From the NCBI GenBank assembly GCA_963678305.2, contig CAXXVV010000002.1, forward strand, positions 180,451 through 244,450: DNA of 64,000 bases, in the 5' to 3' direction. This DNA comes from G963676655 sp963678305 (GTDB lineage Bacteria > Verrucomicrobiota > Lentisphaeria > Victivallales > Victivallaceae). The stretch's first letter is position 1; each line of letters opens with the position of its first letter. Below the pieces are notes generated by a model, which was given only the letters and a program-made list of their open reading frames with translations, made no database searches and had not been told where the DNA came from. Made by a program: the position numbers and the translations under genes. Shown one piece after another: positions 1 through 10,273 of the stretch.

Positions 1-669
1 CTGCCGGCACTGAATAAGGCAAGGGACAAGGCTAAAACCTCAAAATGCGCCAACCACATGAAACAGATTTCCACCGCCATGCAGTTGTACCAAACCGATT
101 GGGACGATTATTTTCCGCGATATCGCCGCGGCGGCAACGCTAATTATACCTGGATGCACACTTTGAGCACGGAAACAAATTACCTGCCGGGTTTTAAAAA
201 CGCCAACGGTCCGATCTGGACCTCGGTCTGGTTTTGTCCGGAAAGCATCAAAGGCTGCAAGCAATATCGCAGCCTGTCGACCAGCAACAACCTTTATAAT
301 TACAACCTGAGTTACGCCTATCCCTACAGTGCGTCGTCATCACTGATCCTGCGCGGTCTTGGCGGCAAAGACAACCTTAGTCCCCCCAAAGTTACCCAGA
401 TAGGTTCAGCCTCTTCAACTATGGCTCTGGTCGAAGGAGTTTCCAGCAAGACAGTTTCCGGCCTGACTTTCGATATTCCATACTCACAAATCGACATCAA
501 CGCCAACGGTGTCGTTTTCGGCTGGCATGGCGGAATCGGCAAAGGAACTAATTTACTGGCGGTTGACGGCCATGTTGAGTTATACACCAACGGCGTTCAG
601 TTAGGCCTGCAATACTCTGACCGGGGATACTGGCAGAGACAAAAACCTTTTAACACGGATTTAAACTGA
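1..669 (+). CDS. Pseudopilin-like protein with H-X9-DG-type C-terminus (5' end outside window)
   Basis: The reading frame is open from base 1 and begins with LPALNKARDKAK, the segment that directly follows the hydrophobic helix in the other four pseudopilins of this window, so only the start and helix are missing. The body carries a CPES motif and ends with HGGIGKGTNLLAVDGH, a looser version of the H-X9-DG motif typical of PVC pseudopilin-like proteins. Expected role by family: inner-membrane-anchored type II secretion/pilus-like subunit with a periplasmic or surface C-terminal domain. The stop codon lies 1 base before the start of the DUF4838 gene, so the two are almost certainly cotranscribed. 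Confidence 0.85.
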   Translation: MPALNKARDKAKTSKCANHMKQISTAMQLYQTDWDDYFPRYRRGGNANYTWMHTLSTETNYLPGFKNANGPIWTSVWFCPESIKGCKQYRSLSTSNNLYNYNLSYAYPYSASSSLILRGLGGKDNLSPPKVTQIGSASSTMALVEGVSSKTVSGLTFDIPYSQIDINANGVVFGWHGGIGKGTNLLAVDGHVELYTNGVQLGLQYSDRGYWQRQKPFNTDLN

Positions 670-670
670 T

Positions 671-3600
671 ATGCGGAAAGTATCTAATCTGAAAAATTTA
701 ACTATTGTCATCCTCGCAATTATCCTCCCCAGCATCTTACCAGCCGAAGAACTAAAGCTGGTTTCAGACGGTAAACCGGCCGCAAAAATAGTACTGCCCG
801 ACAAACCGGTTAAAGCGGAGAAACTCGCCGCGGAGGAATTGAATGAGCATATAGCTCTGATCACCGGAGCCCGCCTTCCGGTAATCCAGGAAAAGAATGC
901 CGGCCCCGGTCCGAACATTTATCTCGGTCAAACGCAAAAGGCGGCACAACATCAGCTTGATCCGCAAAAACTCAAAGAACAGGAATATGTGATCAAATTT
1001 ATTCCGGACGGAATTCTTATCATCGGCAGAGACAAAGCGGATCACGGCACTTTCCGATATCGGGTCTCTGACAAAAAATCAGGCCTGCTGCATTACGATT
1101 GCCGGACCTGGCCCGACTGGTGGGATGAAAAAGGCACGCTGGACGCGGTCTATTATTTTCTAAAAAACTATTGCGGCATCCGCTGGTTTGATTATACCGA
1201 TCTCGGAACTGACGCAACTCAGCGCAAATCCATCACGGTGAAACGGACCGACATTAAAAGACAACCGTCATTCTTTATGCGTAACGTCTTTACGACCCGC
1301 AATCCGGCCGACTACCCGGCCGCATGTCTGTTGTGGATCAAGAAAAGTGATAACTATAAAAAGTATATGCAATCGGCATTCGCGACTATATCGACGAAAT
1401 ATCCTGAACTTTCTTCACGCGCCTCCCGCAACCTCATCAGCAATCAGGTGTATGCGTATCTGCTGCGTAACGGTAATGGCGGCACCGGCTTTTTCCATCC
1501 CAATCATTCCTTTTATGATTATTATGCACGATTCTGGAAAAAAGATAAACGGTTCCCGTCTGCATTCGAATCTGAAAAAAAAGAATATTTTGCCGAGGGC
1601 TACCCGTTGGACAAACTACCTCCGCAATTATGTTACACGAAGCCGGAGTTGATCGATCAGGTGTGCAAGGACGCGTCAAACTGGTTCGAAAAGAAACCGT
1701 TCGGCCTGTATAAATGTTCATCCCGCGGCAAGAACAAATGGCGGCAATTGCAGCAGATCGCCGCCGATTATTATCCTTTAGTGCCGATGGACAATCGCCG
1801 TTACTGTAAATGCCCGGAATGCCGGAAATGGTACAAACGCTATACCGGTGACACTTACGCCGAGAATAAAGGCATGTACAGCAATTATGTCTTCAACTTT
1901 GTCAATCAGGTGGCGAAAAGGATTAAAAAGCAATATCCGGACAAGAAGATTGGGGCGTTGGCCTATGCCATGTACATGGACGTCCCGGACAAAGTTAAAC
2001 TTGAAGACAATATTATGGTCATGTTCTGTCCGGTCCTGCGGAATGTCTACTCGGAATCCAGGCAGGAAGCCGACCGGGAAATGCTAAGCCGATGGGCCCA
2101 AACCGGAGTTCCTTTATACCTCTGGCTCTATTACTGTTTCCCGGCTGAACGCAGTATCCGCACCGGCGGCAAATGGCATGTTTTTCCCGGATTTTTCGCG
2201 CATCATCTGGCAAAATCCTTTAAGGAATACCGGAAATATAACTGCAAGGGGATGTATTTCAACGGTTTCGGGCAGGAAGTGGAGGCATTCGTTACCTATG
2301 AACTTTTAAGCAATGCCGATCGCAGTGCCGATGAACTGCTTGACGAATATTTCAACCGGATGTACGGTCCGGCCGGACCGGCTCTGCGTAAACTATATTG
2401 CCGTATCGAAGAAATATATTGTAATCCCCAAAACTACCCTAAATACGCAGCCGACCGCTCCCGTCAGAATGAAGAAATAGCCTGGGGACTTTTAGGCAAT
2501 CATGAACGCATGAAGGAGTTAGCCGCATTGATCCGGGAAAGCCGGGAAAAAATTAAAGACGCGAATGATCTGCAGCAGAAACGGTTCAAGCTTTTTGACA
2601 TATCCACGCTACAATACATTGAGGAGGGCAGACGGCGATATCTGACGAAACGCGGCAATCCGCAAAAAATATTCAGGATCAGTTGCGCACCTTTGCTCGA
2701 AAGTCCGGAATCCGGCGATCCCGAACTTGTCAACTGGCAGGACGCACAGGGCTTGAACATCTGGACCTCCAACTACAACGAATCCATCGCGTCGGATATT
2801 CAGGCCCAAGTGGCACACGATAATAAGTTCCTCTATCTGCGCTTGAGCGATTCAGACCTGAAAAAAAATGCCGTCGGATCATGGCAGATCATGTTCATGC
2901 GACACTCAGGCAAAGAGTTCGTCCTCGATAAAATGGCTACGGTTGATGGCGACGGCAAAGTGCAAGGACCGGAAAAGCTGATCAAACACATCAAATCCAG
3001 TTTAAAGGGAGATAACTGGACCTTAACGGCGGCATTTCCATTGTCCGCCCTGACGGTAAAACGCGATACAATTTATTTGAACGCGGCCAGACTTACTCCG
3101 GGCAGCGCGCCTGCGGTCCTGGCTCCGACTATGGGCAAACCGGAACTGCCCTCCGCTTTTGTAGTGATTAATCTGGAGCAAAACAATCCTAAGCCAACAG
3201 CCGGAGTTTCTGCTGTCCCCCTGGCAAAATGCGATTTCAATGCGGCTTCGCTGAAAGACCTGAACGGAATAAAATTGAACTCGACCGCGCCGCGCCTGCG
3301 ACCCGGCCCGTTCGGTAACGCGCTGGAACTGGACCGGCGCATCGGCTGTGAATATTTTGATATATCCCTGCCGAAAGCCTCTTCAGGAAACTACACATTC
3401 AGCACCTGGGTCAATGTAAATGCCATCCCCGGCAATATGCGCGGCAAGTTATCCTGTACGGTGCTGGCGACAAAAAACTTCTATCTGGCAATCAAAGACT
3501 ATGAAGTGGCTGTCGCGCAGGGCAAGCCGAAAATGCAACTCAAGTCAGATCGTCTCATCACCCCGGAACAATGGGAATATATCGTTCTTACAACCGACTC

Positions 3601-3835
3601 ATCCGGCTCAAAACTTTATATTAACGGACGGCTGGCCGGCTCTTCCGGAACAAAGTTGAATGTAAAAACCGATAGCAAATTGCGGATCGGCGCTGAATGG
3701 AGATTGCAACATCACCGACAATTCAGGGGACAACTGGATGAAATTAATATCTATGGTCGCGCCTTGACGGCTGAAGAAATCATGACTCTATACAAATCAG
3801 GTTTGCAAAAGATACAAAATTGGAGAAAGAAGTGA
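671..3835 (+). CDS. Secreted DUF4838 protein with CBM9-like and LamG C-terminal domains
   Basis: A 1054-residue exported protein. A signal peptide is visible at residues 1-25 (hydrophobic LTIVILAIILPSIL, then LPAEE). Residues about 30-130 resemble the alpha-glucuronidase/GH20-type N-terminal domain (KAEKLAAEELNEHI, IYLGQTQ). The central part has the DUF4838 signature with a CKCPECRKW cysteine cluster followed by a helical segment and ALAYAMYMDVPD. Residues about 680-850 look like a CBM9-type module, and about 870-1045 is a LamG/concanavalin-like jellyroll (NYTFSTWVNVN, KLYINGRLAGS). DUF4838 proteins are regarded as glycoside-hydrolase-like, but the substrate is not established. The ATG follows the pseudopilin stop by 1 base and the end overlaps the next gene by GTGA. 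Confidence 0.85.
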   Translation: MRKVSNLKNLTIVILAIILPSILPAEELKLVSDGKPAAKIVLPDKPVKAEKLAAEELNEHIALITGARLPVIQEKNAGPGPNIYLGQTQKAAQHQLDPQKLKEQEYVIKFIPDGILIIGRDKADHGTFRYRVSDKKSGLLHYDCRTWPDWWDEKGTLDAVYYFLKNYCGIRWFDYTDLGTDATQRKSITVKRTDIKRQPSFFMRNVFTTRNPADYPAACLLWIKKSDNYKKYMQSAFATISTKYPELSSRASRNLISNQVYAYLLRNGNGGTGFFHPNHSFYDYYARFWKKDKRFPSAFESEKKEYFAEGYPLDKLPPQLCYTKPELIDQVCKDASNWFEKKPFGLYKCSSRGKNKWRQLQQIAADYYPLVPMDNRRYCKCPECRKWYKRYTGDTYAENKGMYSNYVFNFVNQVAKRIKKQYPDKKIGALAYAMYMDVPDKVKLEDNIMVMFCPVLRNVYSESRQEADREMLSRWAQTGVPLYLWLYYCFPAERSIRTGGKWHVFPGFFAHHLAKSFKEYRKYNCKGMYFNGFGQEVEAFVTYELLSNADRSADELLDEYFNRMYGPAGPALRKLYCRIEEIYCNPQNYPKYAADRSRQNEEIAWGLLGNHERMKELAALIRESREKIKDANDLQQKRFKLFDISTLQYIEEGRRRYLTKRGNPQKIFRISCAPLLESPESGDPELVNWQDAQGLNIWTSNYNESIASDIQAQVAHDNKFLYLRLSDSDLKKNAVGSWQIMFMRHSGKEFVLDKMATVDGDGKVQGPEKLIKHIKSSLKGDNWTLTAAFPLSALTVKRDTIYLNAARLTPGSAPAVLAPTMGKPELPSAFVVINLEQNNPKPTAGVSAVPLAKCDFNAASLKDLNGIKLNSTAPRLRPGPFGNALELDRRIGCEYFDISLPKASSGNYTFSTWVNVNAIPGNMRGKLSCTVLATKNFYLAIKDYEVAVAQGKPKMQLKSDRLITPEQWEYIVLTTDSSGSKLYINGRLAGSSGTKLNVKTDSKLRIGAEWRLQHHRQFRGQLDEINIYGRALTAEEIMTLYKSGLQKIQNWRKK

Positions 3836-6800
3836 AGCAGCTTATCACCTTGTTCGCGGTCGCGGCAACAGTTTCAGTCATGGCTGAATCGCCCGGAATT
3901 CCCTACAACCGCAAAATAAATATCTACCGGACCGACACCCCGCCGGTTCTCGACGGCAAAATGGACGATCCATGCTGGCAACAGGCCGAGGTGGCGGGAG
4001 ATTTCCGGCGTCTTTTTAAAAAGAGCGAAGCCGCGCACCCGAATACTGAAGCCAGAGTCTGTTACGATGCCCGTTATCTCTATTTTTATTATAAAATGTA
4101 TGATGACAAGATCGATAAACTGCAGGTTGGAATGCCGGATGATGCCCGCGACATTATGGACGTTAACAAAGATGTGATCGAACTTTTTCTCGATCCCAAA
4201 CGTTCCGGCAAAGCATATTTTCAATTTATGACTTCTCCGCTCGGAGCCAGATTTGACCTGAGAGTTACGCCGGCCGGGAAACGGGAAATCGGCCTTTTTA
4301 CCCCGGATTGGCAGGTCACGCCGTTTATCGGTCAAAAATACTGGGCTGTAGAGTTCCGGATTCCGTTCAATGAACTGGTATTCGACGGCGGCGCGATCGG
4401 GACTCCGGTTCCGGGTGAAGAATGGGGCATTAACTTCTGCCGCGATCAGGGTTATCGCAAGGAATGGTCGTTCTGGTCGCCTCATAAAGACAAGAGTTTT
4501 CACCGTCCGGCGCAATTCGGTACTGCCGTATTTCGCGGCTTCAGGACCGCCCCCCCCCTGCCGTCAATTCAATGGAGCGGAAAATCAACTCTGGGGTTTG
4601 GTCCGGATACGCTTGAACTTACCGCAAAACCGCTTACTCAAGTAAAAACTGTCTGGAAAATTCTTCATGACCGGAAAACGATAAATAAAACTGTTAAAAA
4701 TAATTTACAACCATACAAATACCACATCATCGAAGGCGGCGAATGGGATATCCGGGTCGATGTCTCCCGGAACGATCAACTGCTTTTCTGTGGTCGGACA
4801 AAAGTTTTGCTGCCGGAAGTGACTCAATTTATCAATACTATCAATCGGGAGCTCAATGCGGCAATAAAAAAACTGGCGGCCGGATTAAGCAATCAGGTTG
4901 AATCAACCCTGAAACCGCGCATTCTTGAGATGAAAACTCTGGTCAGTCCATTGGCCGGAAAACTTGCAAACGCCAAGGCTCTGGACCACCGGCAATGGCA
5001 ACAGTTAACCACTCTGCTCCCGGCTATAAAAACCAAATGGGCATCGCTGCAATACGCGGTAAAAATGCTCAACCTGTATCCGACTGGCGAAAAACAAAAA
5101 AAATTCGCGGTCGCCAGCGCAGGTCCCGCGCAGCGAATTTACCGTGATACGATAATCCCGCCCGACAACAAACCTGTCGAACTATGGGGAGCTGGAGGAG
5201 AAAGCGAATCTTTCCAGCTTCTGCTGATGCCGTTCTGGTGCGACTCCCGAGATGTCAAGGTGGCTTTTACCGGTTTGAAAGGAGCAAAAGGCTCGATTCC
5301 GGCCGGCAGTCTTGAATACAACATGGTCGATTTTGTCAAACTGCCAGAGGCGTGGGGCGGCAAATGGGTTCCTGATGTTCTGAATCCGAACGGAAAAATA
5401 AACTTAACCCGGGACCGGACTCAGCCAATCTGGATAAATGTACACATCCCGCGCGGCACTGCCAAAGGCGACTATCGCGGCACCGTCAAAATCAGCGCCG
5501 ACGGACAGACATCACAGATTGCGTTGGTCGTACATGCATTTGGGTTTGACATCCCGGTCAGGCGGTCTGTCGCGACCGATCCCTGGTATTGGCCGGACGG
5601 CCGAAGTTATCGAAAATACTACAAGTTGAAAAAAATTCCTTTCACTCCTGAGTTATATGAAAAGCAGTTGAAAACGCTGGCGAAATACCGCTACGGCTGC
5701 TATCCGCTTGATACCCTGCCGATGTGGAGTCTGCTCAAGATATATCAGGAAAAAGACGGCAGTTTGACGTTCGATTTTTCAGGGTGGGACTGGGTCTTTG
5801 CCTTGGGGAAAAAATACGGCGCGGACAATCTAGGGGCGTCTTTCGGGTGCAACTTCAACTCCATGCGGCCGACATTTTCGGGGCGGATACCGATCCTTGA
5901 TCGTAAAACTGGAAAAAAAGTCAGCACGCCTGGACAGTATGCCTGGAAAACAGCAAAATGGAAATACACCAGGGGCAAAACCGCAAAATCCGATTTCGCG
6001 GCCAATCCGGTCTACCGTCAATATATCTCGCAGTTAGTCGCATATTTACGCAAGAAAGGCTTATTGAATTCTTCACATTACGAAATCTATGACGAACCCA
6101 AAACCGGCGCCGAGTGGCAGGACGTCTTGAAAATGCACGGGTTCCTGAAAAAATTCGTCCCTGACCTGAAATTAAAAAGCTACGGGGTGGCGCCGTGGAA
6201 TTATGAACACCGTCCGGAACTTCGACCGTTCGGCTATTATGACGTCTGGGCTCCGGGACTTTATACCTTGACTCCGCAGCATCTTAAACAATTGCATGAA
6301 AGGCGGAAAAAAGGCGAAGAGTTCTGGTTCTATACCTGTTCCGCCGGATATCGTGATTCCGACCGGAAGAGCCGTCCGCATATTTGCCTCTACCAGCATC
6401 CGCTGGCCCCGAGGATACACGGCTGGGCCGCCTGGAAACTTCAGGCCGACGGCTTCCTGATCTTCGCCCTGATGGCCGGATATCCGGAGAATGTGCAAAA
6501 GGACCCGGCCAAATATTACTCAGAACCGATCTGGCACGCCGGACGCACCGCGGCCCAGGGCTATCTGGTCTATCCCGGCCCTGAACAAAGCCTGCGGCCG
6601 AGCATCCGCCTGGCGGCGGTACGGGACGGACTGGAGGATTACGAATATTTCAAAGTACTGCAGGACAGACTTAAAACGCTGGACCCGGATAAAGACGCCG
6701 CACTGATAAAGGCAATCAAAGCTGAATTGGAAATCGGGGACGATATTCTGCCCTGGGACTGGCATGAGTGGACCCGTGATATTGCTAAATTGCAAAACAA

Positions 6801-6861
6801 ACGCAAACGCCTGGCCGGGCTGATCTCTGCTGCCGGCAATACTGACAAAGGACAAAAATGA
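3832..6861 (+). CDS. Secreted CBM9-like/DUF4091 (GH123-like) glycoside hydrolase
   Basis: About 1009 residues. I place the start at GTG 3832, because GGAG at 3822-3825 gives a six-base spacing and the GTGA overlap with the preceding stop is typical of translational coupling; a TTG at 3820 is in frame but less likely. A short signal peptide (LITLFAVAATVSVMA) precedes a CBM9-like module (PPVLDGKMDDPCWQQAEV, ARYLYFYYKMYDD). The C-terminal half is DUF4091/GH123-like, with YEIYDEP placing an Asp-Glu pair at residues 754-755, as in the substrate-assisted catalytic pair of GH123 beta-N-acetylgalactosaminidases, and ending with AAVRDGLEDYEYFKVL. The GH123-type chemistry is inferred from this motif. 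It overlaps the fucosidase start by ATGA. Confidence 0.82.
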   Translation: MKQLITLFAVAATVSVMAESPGIPYNRKINIYRTDTPPVLDGKMDDPCWQQAEVAGDFRRLFKKSEAAHPNTEARVCYDARYLYFYYKMYDDKIDKLQVGMPDDARDIMDVNKDVIELFLDPKRSGKAYFQFMTSPLGARFDLRVTPAGKREIGLFTPDWQVTPFIGQKYWAVEFRIPFNELVFDGGAIGTPVPGEEWGINFCRDQGYRKEWSFWSPHKDKSFHRPAQFGTAVFRGFRTAPPLPSIQWSGKSTLGFGPDTLELTAKPLTQVKTVWKILHDRKTINKTVKNNLQPYKYHIIEGGEWDIRVDVSRNDQLLFCGRTKVLLPEVTQFINTINRELNAAIKKLAAGLSNQVESTLKPRILEMKTLVSPLAGKLANAKALDHRQWQQLTTLLPAIKTKWASLQYAVKMLNLYPTGEKQKKFAVASAGPAQRIYRDTIIPPDNKPVELWGAGGESESFQLLLMPFWCDSRDVKVAFTGLKGAKGSIPAGSLEYNMVDFVKLPEAWGGKWVPDVLNPNGKINLTRDRTQPIWINVHIPRGTAKGDYRGTVKISADGQTSQIALVVHAFGFDIPVRRSVATDPWYWPDGRSYRKYYKLKKIPFTPELYEKQLKTLAKYRYGCYPLDTLPMWSLLKIYQEKDGSLTFDFSGWDWVFALGKKYGADNLGASFGCNFNSMRPTFSGRIPILDRKTGKKVSTPGQYAWKTAKWKYTRGKTAKSDFAANPVYRQYISQLVAYLRKKGLLNSSHYEIYDEPKTGAEWQDVLKMHGFLKKFVPDLKLKSYGVAPWNYEHRPELRPFGYYDVWAPGLYTLTPQHLKQLHERRKKGEEFWFYTCSAGYRDSDRKSRPHICLYQHPLAPRIHGWAAWKLQADGFLIFALMAGYPENVQKDPAKYYSEPIWHAGRTAAQGYLVYPGPEQSLRPSIRLAAVRDGLEDYEYFKVLQDRLKTLDPDKDAALIKAIKAELEIGDDILPWDWHEWTRDIAKLQNKRKRLAGLISAAGNTDKGQK

Positions 6862-8102
6862 AAAATAATAATAAACTTGCATGGTTCAATAATGCCCGGT
6901 TCGGAATGTTTGTCCATTGGGGATTATATTCCATACTCGGCCGGGGGGAATGGGTTGTGAAACGCGATAATATTCCGGAAGCGGAATATGCCGATCTTGC
7001 CGGGCGCTGGAATCCGTATGCATTTGCCCCGGAAAGCTGGTGCATGGCGGCAAAGAAGGCCGGAATGAAATATGTGGTTTTTACAACACTGCATCATGAT
7101 GGATTCGCTTTGTTCGACACCAGAACAGATACGTTTAACAGCATGAATACTCCGGCAAACAAAGACTTTGTTGCGGAATTTGTGCAAGCCTGCCGGAAGT
7201 ATGATCTGGGCGTGGGACTATATTACTCTCTTGTCGACTGGCGATATACTCATCATGAAGGGGAAGATAAAGCGGAAATGGATAAGATGCGCAAACTTGC
7301 CCATGATCAGGTCAGAGAGTTAATGAGTAACTACGGAAAAATTGATATTCTATGGTACGACGGTTCCTGGACTCCATCGACAGACATTGTTCCGCATGAA
7401 GGTACCGCGGATTTCTGGAATTCGGAAAAACTCAATGCGATGGTGCGTGAACTTCAGCCTGGAATCCTGATCAATAACAGGTCGGGTACGCATGAAGACT
7501 TCGGCACTATTGAGGGCAGAAATATTATTCGTCCTCCGGAAAATGTCAAAGCATGGGAAGCATGTATGACAATGGGAGATGATGATTTCAGCTACTGGGG
7601 ATATTGCCGCAGTGCCATACATCGCCGCACACCGGCGCAGGTATTACTGTTGCTCTTACACACTATTGAGTTCGGGGGAAATTTTCTTCTGAACGTCAGC
7701 CCAGATCCGGAAGGAACCATACCCGCCTGGCAATTGGAAATACTTGACGTTGTCGGCACATGGGTGAAGGAAAACGAGGAAGCGGTTTATGATATTGAAG
7801 CAACAAATATTTCCCGTCGAACCCCGAAATCCCATCAGGGAAACAGCTGCGGTTTTTTTACTAAAAAAGGTAATGTACTCTATTTCTATCTTTACGAGTG
7901 GCCTGGACGTGAAACAAAAATACCTCTTCTGCCAATTGAGATCGAATCAGTAACGGTGTTGAAAACAAAGCAGGAACTTTCATTTTTCCGCGATGAAACA
8001 GGAGCGTTTATCATTTCCAACCTTCCGTCAACCCCCATTGATCCTTTATGCACTGTCCTCAAGTTGAAAACATGCGGAGCAATACCTGGTATAGAAGTAT
8101 AA
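6858..8102 (+). CDS. Alpha-L-fucosidase, GH29 family
   Basis: A 414-residue protein that begins directly with GH29 sequence (WFNNARFGMFVHWGLYSI, VVFTTLHHDGFALFDT), with no signal peptide, so it is predicted to be cytoplasmic. The segment ILWYDGSW carries the expected nucleophile, Asp168. GH29 enzymes retain configuration and release L-fucose from fucosylated glycans. The family is usually 400-500 residues, so only the catalytic domain and a short beta-sandwich tail are present. It is the fourth gene of the operon and its ATG overlaps the preceding stop (ATGA). A cytoplasmic location implies import of fucosylated oligosaccharides; L-fucose isomerase is encoded 9 kb downstream on the same strand. 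Confidence 0.93.
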   Translation: MKNNNKLAWFNNARFGMFVHWGLYSILGRGEWVVKRDNIPEAEYADLAGRWNPYAFAPESWCMAAKKAGMKYVVFTTLHHDGFALFDTRTDTFNSMNTPANKDFVAEFVQACRKYDLGVGLYYSLVDWRYTHHEGEDKAEMDKMRKLAHDQVRELMSNYGKIDILWYDGSWTPSTDIVPHEGTADFWNSEKLNAMVRELQPGILINNRSGTHEDFGTIEGRNIIRPPENVKAWEACMTMGDDDFSYWGYCRSAIHRRTPAQVLLLLLHTIEFGGNFLLNVSPDPEGTIPAWQLEILDVVGTWVKENEEAVYDIEATNISRRTPKSHQGNSCGFFTKKGNVLYFYLYEWPGRETKIPLLPIEIESVTVLKTKQELSFFRDETGAFIISNLPSTPIDPLCTVLKLKTCGAIPGIEV

Positions 8103-8303
8103 ACTTTTAAACAGCTCCTTACGCCCTTAAGATTTCTCTAAACCCGGAAATATCTGACAAGGTTGATACCGTCATCAAAATTCAACTGGCATGATCTATT
8201 CAGAAATAACTGATTATTCTTCCAGAATCATTGTTTTTTATAAAAAGCATTGTAGTTTAATAGGTATTCCGTTTTTTTAACTTGAACATATGGGAAAATA
8301 ATC

Positions 8304-9329
8304 ATGTCCGGATTTAATTTTTCACCGTCTCTGGTTCACAATCGCCTGATGGAAAAACTTGATAAGAAGATGGCTTATCAAGGCGGTGACGTGCAGGAAT
8401 GGCAAACAGGGTTAAGAGCTGAATTGAAACAGTTACTCGGAGACTGGCCGGCCGAAAAGTGCCCGTTAAACGTGCGCAGCCTGTGGAAGCGGGAACATGA
8501 ACTCGGAACGATCGAGAAAATCGTTTTCACCTCGGAAGATATGTCCGATGTACCCGCATATATCTGCCTGCCGCACAATGCCCGGGCACCCTACACTACT
8601 TTCATCTGCCTGCAGGGACATTCCACCGGGATGCATAACTCGATCGGAGTCGATTTCGAAACAAATGAACAGACTATCGAGGTTGCAGGCGACCGTGATT
8701 TCGCTCTGAGCTGCATGAAGAACGGCCTCGCCGCACTATGCATTGAACAGCGTTCCTTCGGGGAACGGCGCGAAAACGTCCAGAAAATGACTGCGGAACA
8801 CATGTGCCACGATGCGGTTTGCCACGCGCTTGAACTTGGCCGTACTTTGGCGCTGGAAAGAGTCTGGGATGTTGAACGCGGCATTGATTATCTGGCGGAA
8901 CGCGGTGATATCGCGATGGATAAAATCGGCGTGATGGGCAATTCCGGCGGCGGCACTATCACCATGTACGCCTCCGCAGTACTTGACCGGATCGCGTTCG
9001 CGATGCCGTCATGTTCGTTCTGTACCTTCAAAGCCTCTATCATGAATATCTATCACTGCGCCGACAATTATGTGCCGGGCCTGCTGAAATATGCCGAGGC
9101 GGCCGACGTTATGGGGCTGCATGCTCCTAAACCGGTAGTCGTGGTCGCCGGGGTTGCGGATCCGATATTCCCGGTGGAGGACGTTAAAAAAGGATTTGCA
9201 GATTTACAGGCTATCTACCGGGCTGCCGGAGCGGAAGATAATTGCAAACTGGTCATCGGCGGCGAAGGACACCGTTTCTACGCTGACGACGCCTGGCCGG
9301 TAATGTTGGATTTAATCAAGAAAGGATGA
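8304..9329 (+). CDS. Alpha/beta hydrolase, acetylxylan esterase/dienelactone hydrolase-like
   Basis: A 341-residue alpha/beta-hydrolase. The nucleophile elbow is GNSGGG with Ser214. ADPIF near residue 288 and EGHRFY near 322 fit the acid and histidine of the triad. FICLQGHSTGMHNSIGVD resembles the oxyanion-hole region of large carbohydrate-esterase-like hydrolases (acetylxylan esterase/Abhydrolase_7 type). No signal peptide is visible. The most likely role is de-esterification, such as deacetylation, of imported glycan fragments; this is inferred from fold and neighbours. It follows the fucosidase after 201 bases in which I see neither a clear terminator nor a promoter. The start at ATG 8304 has only a weak GGGA upstream. 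Confidence 0.8.
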   Translation: MSGFNFSPSLVHNRLMEKLDKKMAYQGGDVQEWQTGLRAELKQLLGDWPAEKCPLNVRSLWKREHELGTIEKIVFTSEDMSDVPAYICLPHNARAPYTTFICLQGHSTGMHNSIGVDFETNEQTIEVAGDRDFALSCMKNGLAALCIEQRSFGERRENVQKMTAEHMCHDAVCHALELGRTLALERVWDVERGIDYLAERGDIAMDKIGVMGNSGGGTITMYASAVLDRIAFAMPSCSFCTFKASIMNIYHCADNYVPGLLKYAEAADVMGLHAPKPVVVVAGVADPIFPVEDVKKGFADLQAIYRAAGAEDNCKLVIGGEGHRFYADDAWPVMLDLIKKG

Positions 9330-9357
9330 CGCGCGGCGGGATCTGTCCCGTCCGTTT

Positions 9358-10254
9358 ATGGATACATTAACACAAGAGAGTTTCAGGCAAATCCGGCTTG
9401 CCGACCGGGAATTGTTCCTTGACCGGCTGGCAATCCAGGACAGCATGAGTTGCGAGTGCAATTTTGCCAATCTGTTCTGCTGGGGCCCTGAACTCAAGCT
9501 ATGTTTTGCCGAATACAAGCAGCGCCTGCTGGCTTGCTCGATAGATGAAAAATACCTGCTTTTTCCGATCGGAGAATACTTTCCGCCCGAAGAGCTATTT
9601 GAAATCACTCAGACTCTTTACGCCCTGGGACTGGCGGAGGACTGTTATGATGTACCGGAGGATTACCTCAAACAATATCCCGATGCTGAACACGTTTTCG
9701 ACATCAAGTGCAATGAAGACTATTTCGACTACATTCACGAGGTTGAATCTCTTGTCACCCTCTCCGGTAAAAGACTGCGAAAAAAACGCAACCTGATCAA
9801 GCAGTTCACGGAGGAATATCCTGACGCCGAATGCCTGGAAATGACTTGCGATAACTCCTGGGAATGTAAAGAACTCGGTATGCGTATGAATTTGCAGCGC
9901 CCGGAAGACCTGCTGATGCATAATGAAACAGTGGCTTTGCAGTTCGCGTTTCAATATTTCAAAGACCTTGAACTCGAAGGACTGGCCGTCAAAGTCAATG
10001 GCCACGTCGTCGCCTTTTCCATTTTCAGCCGCATCAACCGGGATACCTACGATATTCACTTTGAAAAGGCCGATCATGACTGCAAAGGGGCAACTCAATA
10101 CATCAATTTCAAAGTTGCCGAATATCTGCAGTCAAAATGCCGCTACATCAACCGGGAACAGGATCTTGGTTTGAAGGGGCTCCGCCGCGCCAAGCGTTCC
10201 TACGATCCTGAACTAATGTACCGGAGGCATGAATTCACCATACCCCCCGGATAA
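9358..10254 (+). CDS. DUF2156 (GNAT-like, phosphatidylglycerol lysyltransferase C-terminal type) protein
   Basis: A 298-residue soluble protein. NFANLFCWGPEL near the N-terminus, the middle KRLRKKRNLIKQF segment and CRYINREQDLGLKGLRRAKRSYDP at the end match the DUF2156 family, whose fold is a tandem GNAT-like domain related to the catalytic part of MprF. Stand-alone members without the membrane flippase are common in anaerobes; their acceptor is generally unknown. It lies 28 bases after the esterase gene and converges with the BNR_4 gene, leaving only 19 bases between stops. Whether it takes part in the glycan pathway is not shown by the sequence. Confidence 0.85.
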   Translation: MDTLTQESFRQIRLADRELFLDRLAIQDSMSCECNFANLFCWGPELKLCFAEYKQRLLACSIDEKYLLFPIGEYFPPEELFEITQTLYALGLAEDCYDVPEDYLKQYPDAEHVFDIKCNEDYFDYIHEVESLVTLSGKRLRKKRNLIKQFTEEYPDAECLEMTCDNSWECKELGMRMNLQRPEDLLMHNETVALQFAFQYFKDLELEGLAVKVNGHVVAFSIFSRINRDTYDIHFEKADHDCKGATQYINFKVAEYLQSKCRYINREQDLGLKGLRRAKRSYDPELMYRRHEFTIPPG

Positions 10255-10273
10255 GAGATCCCTGCCGGAAATA

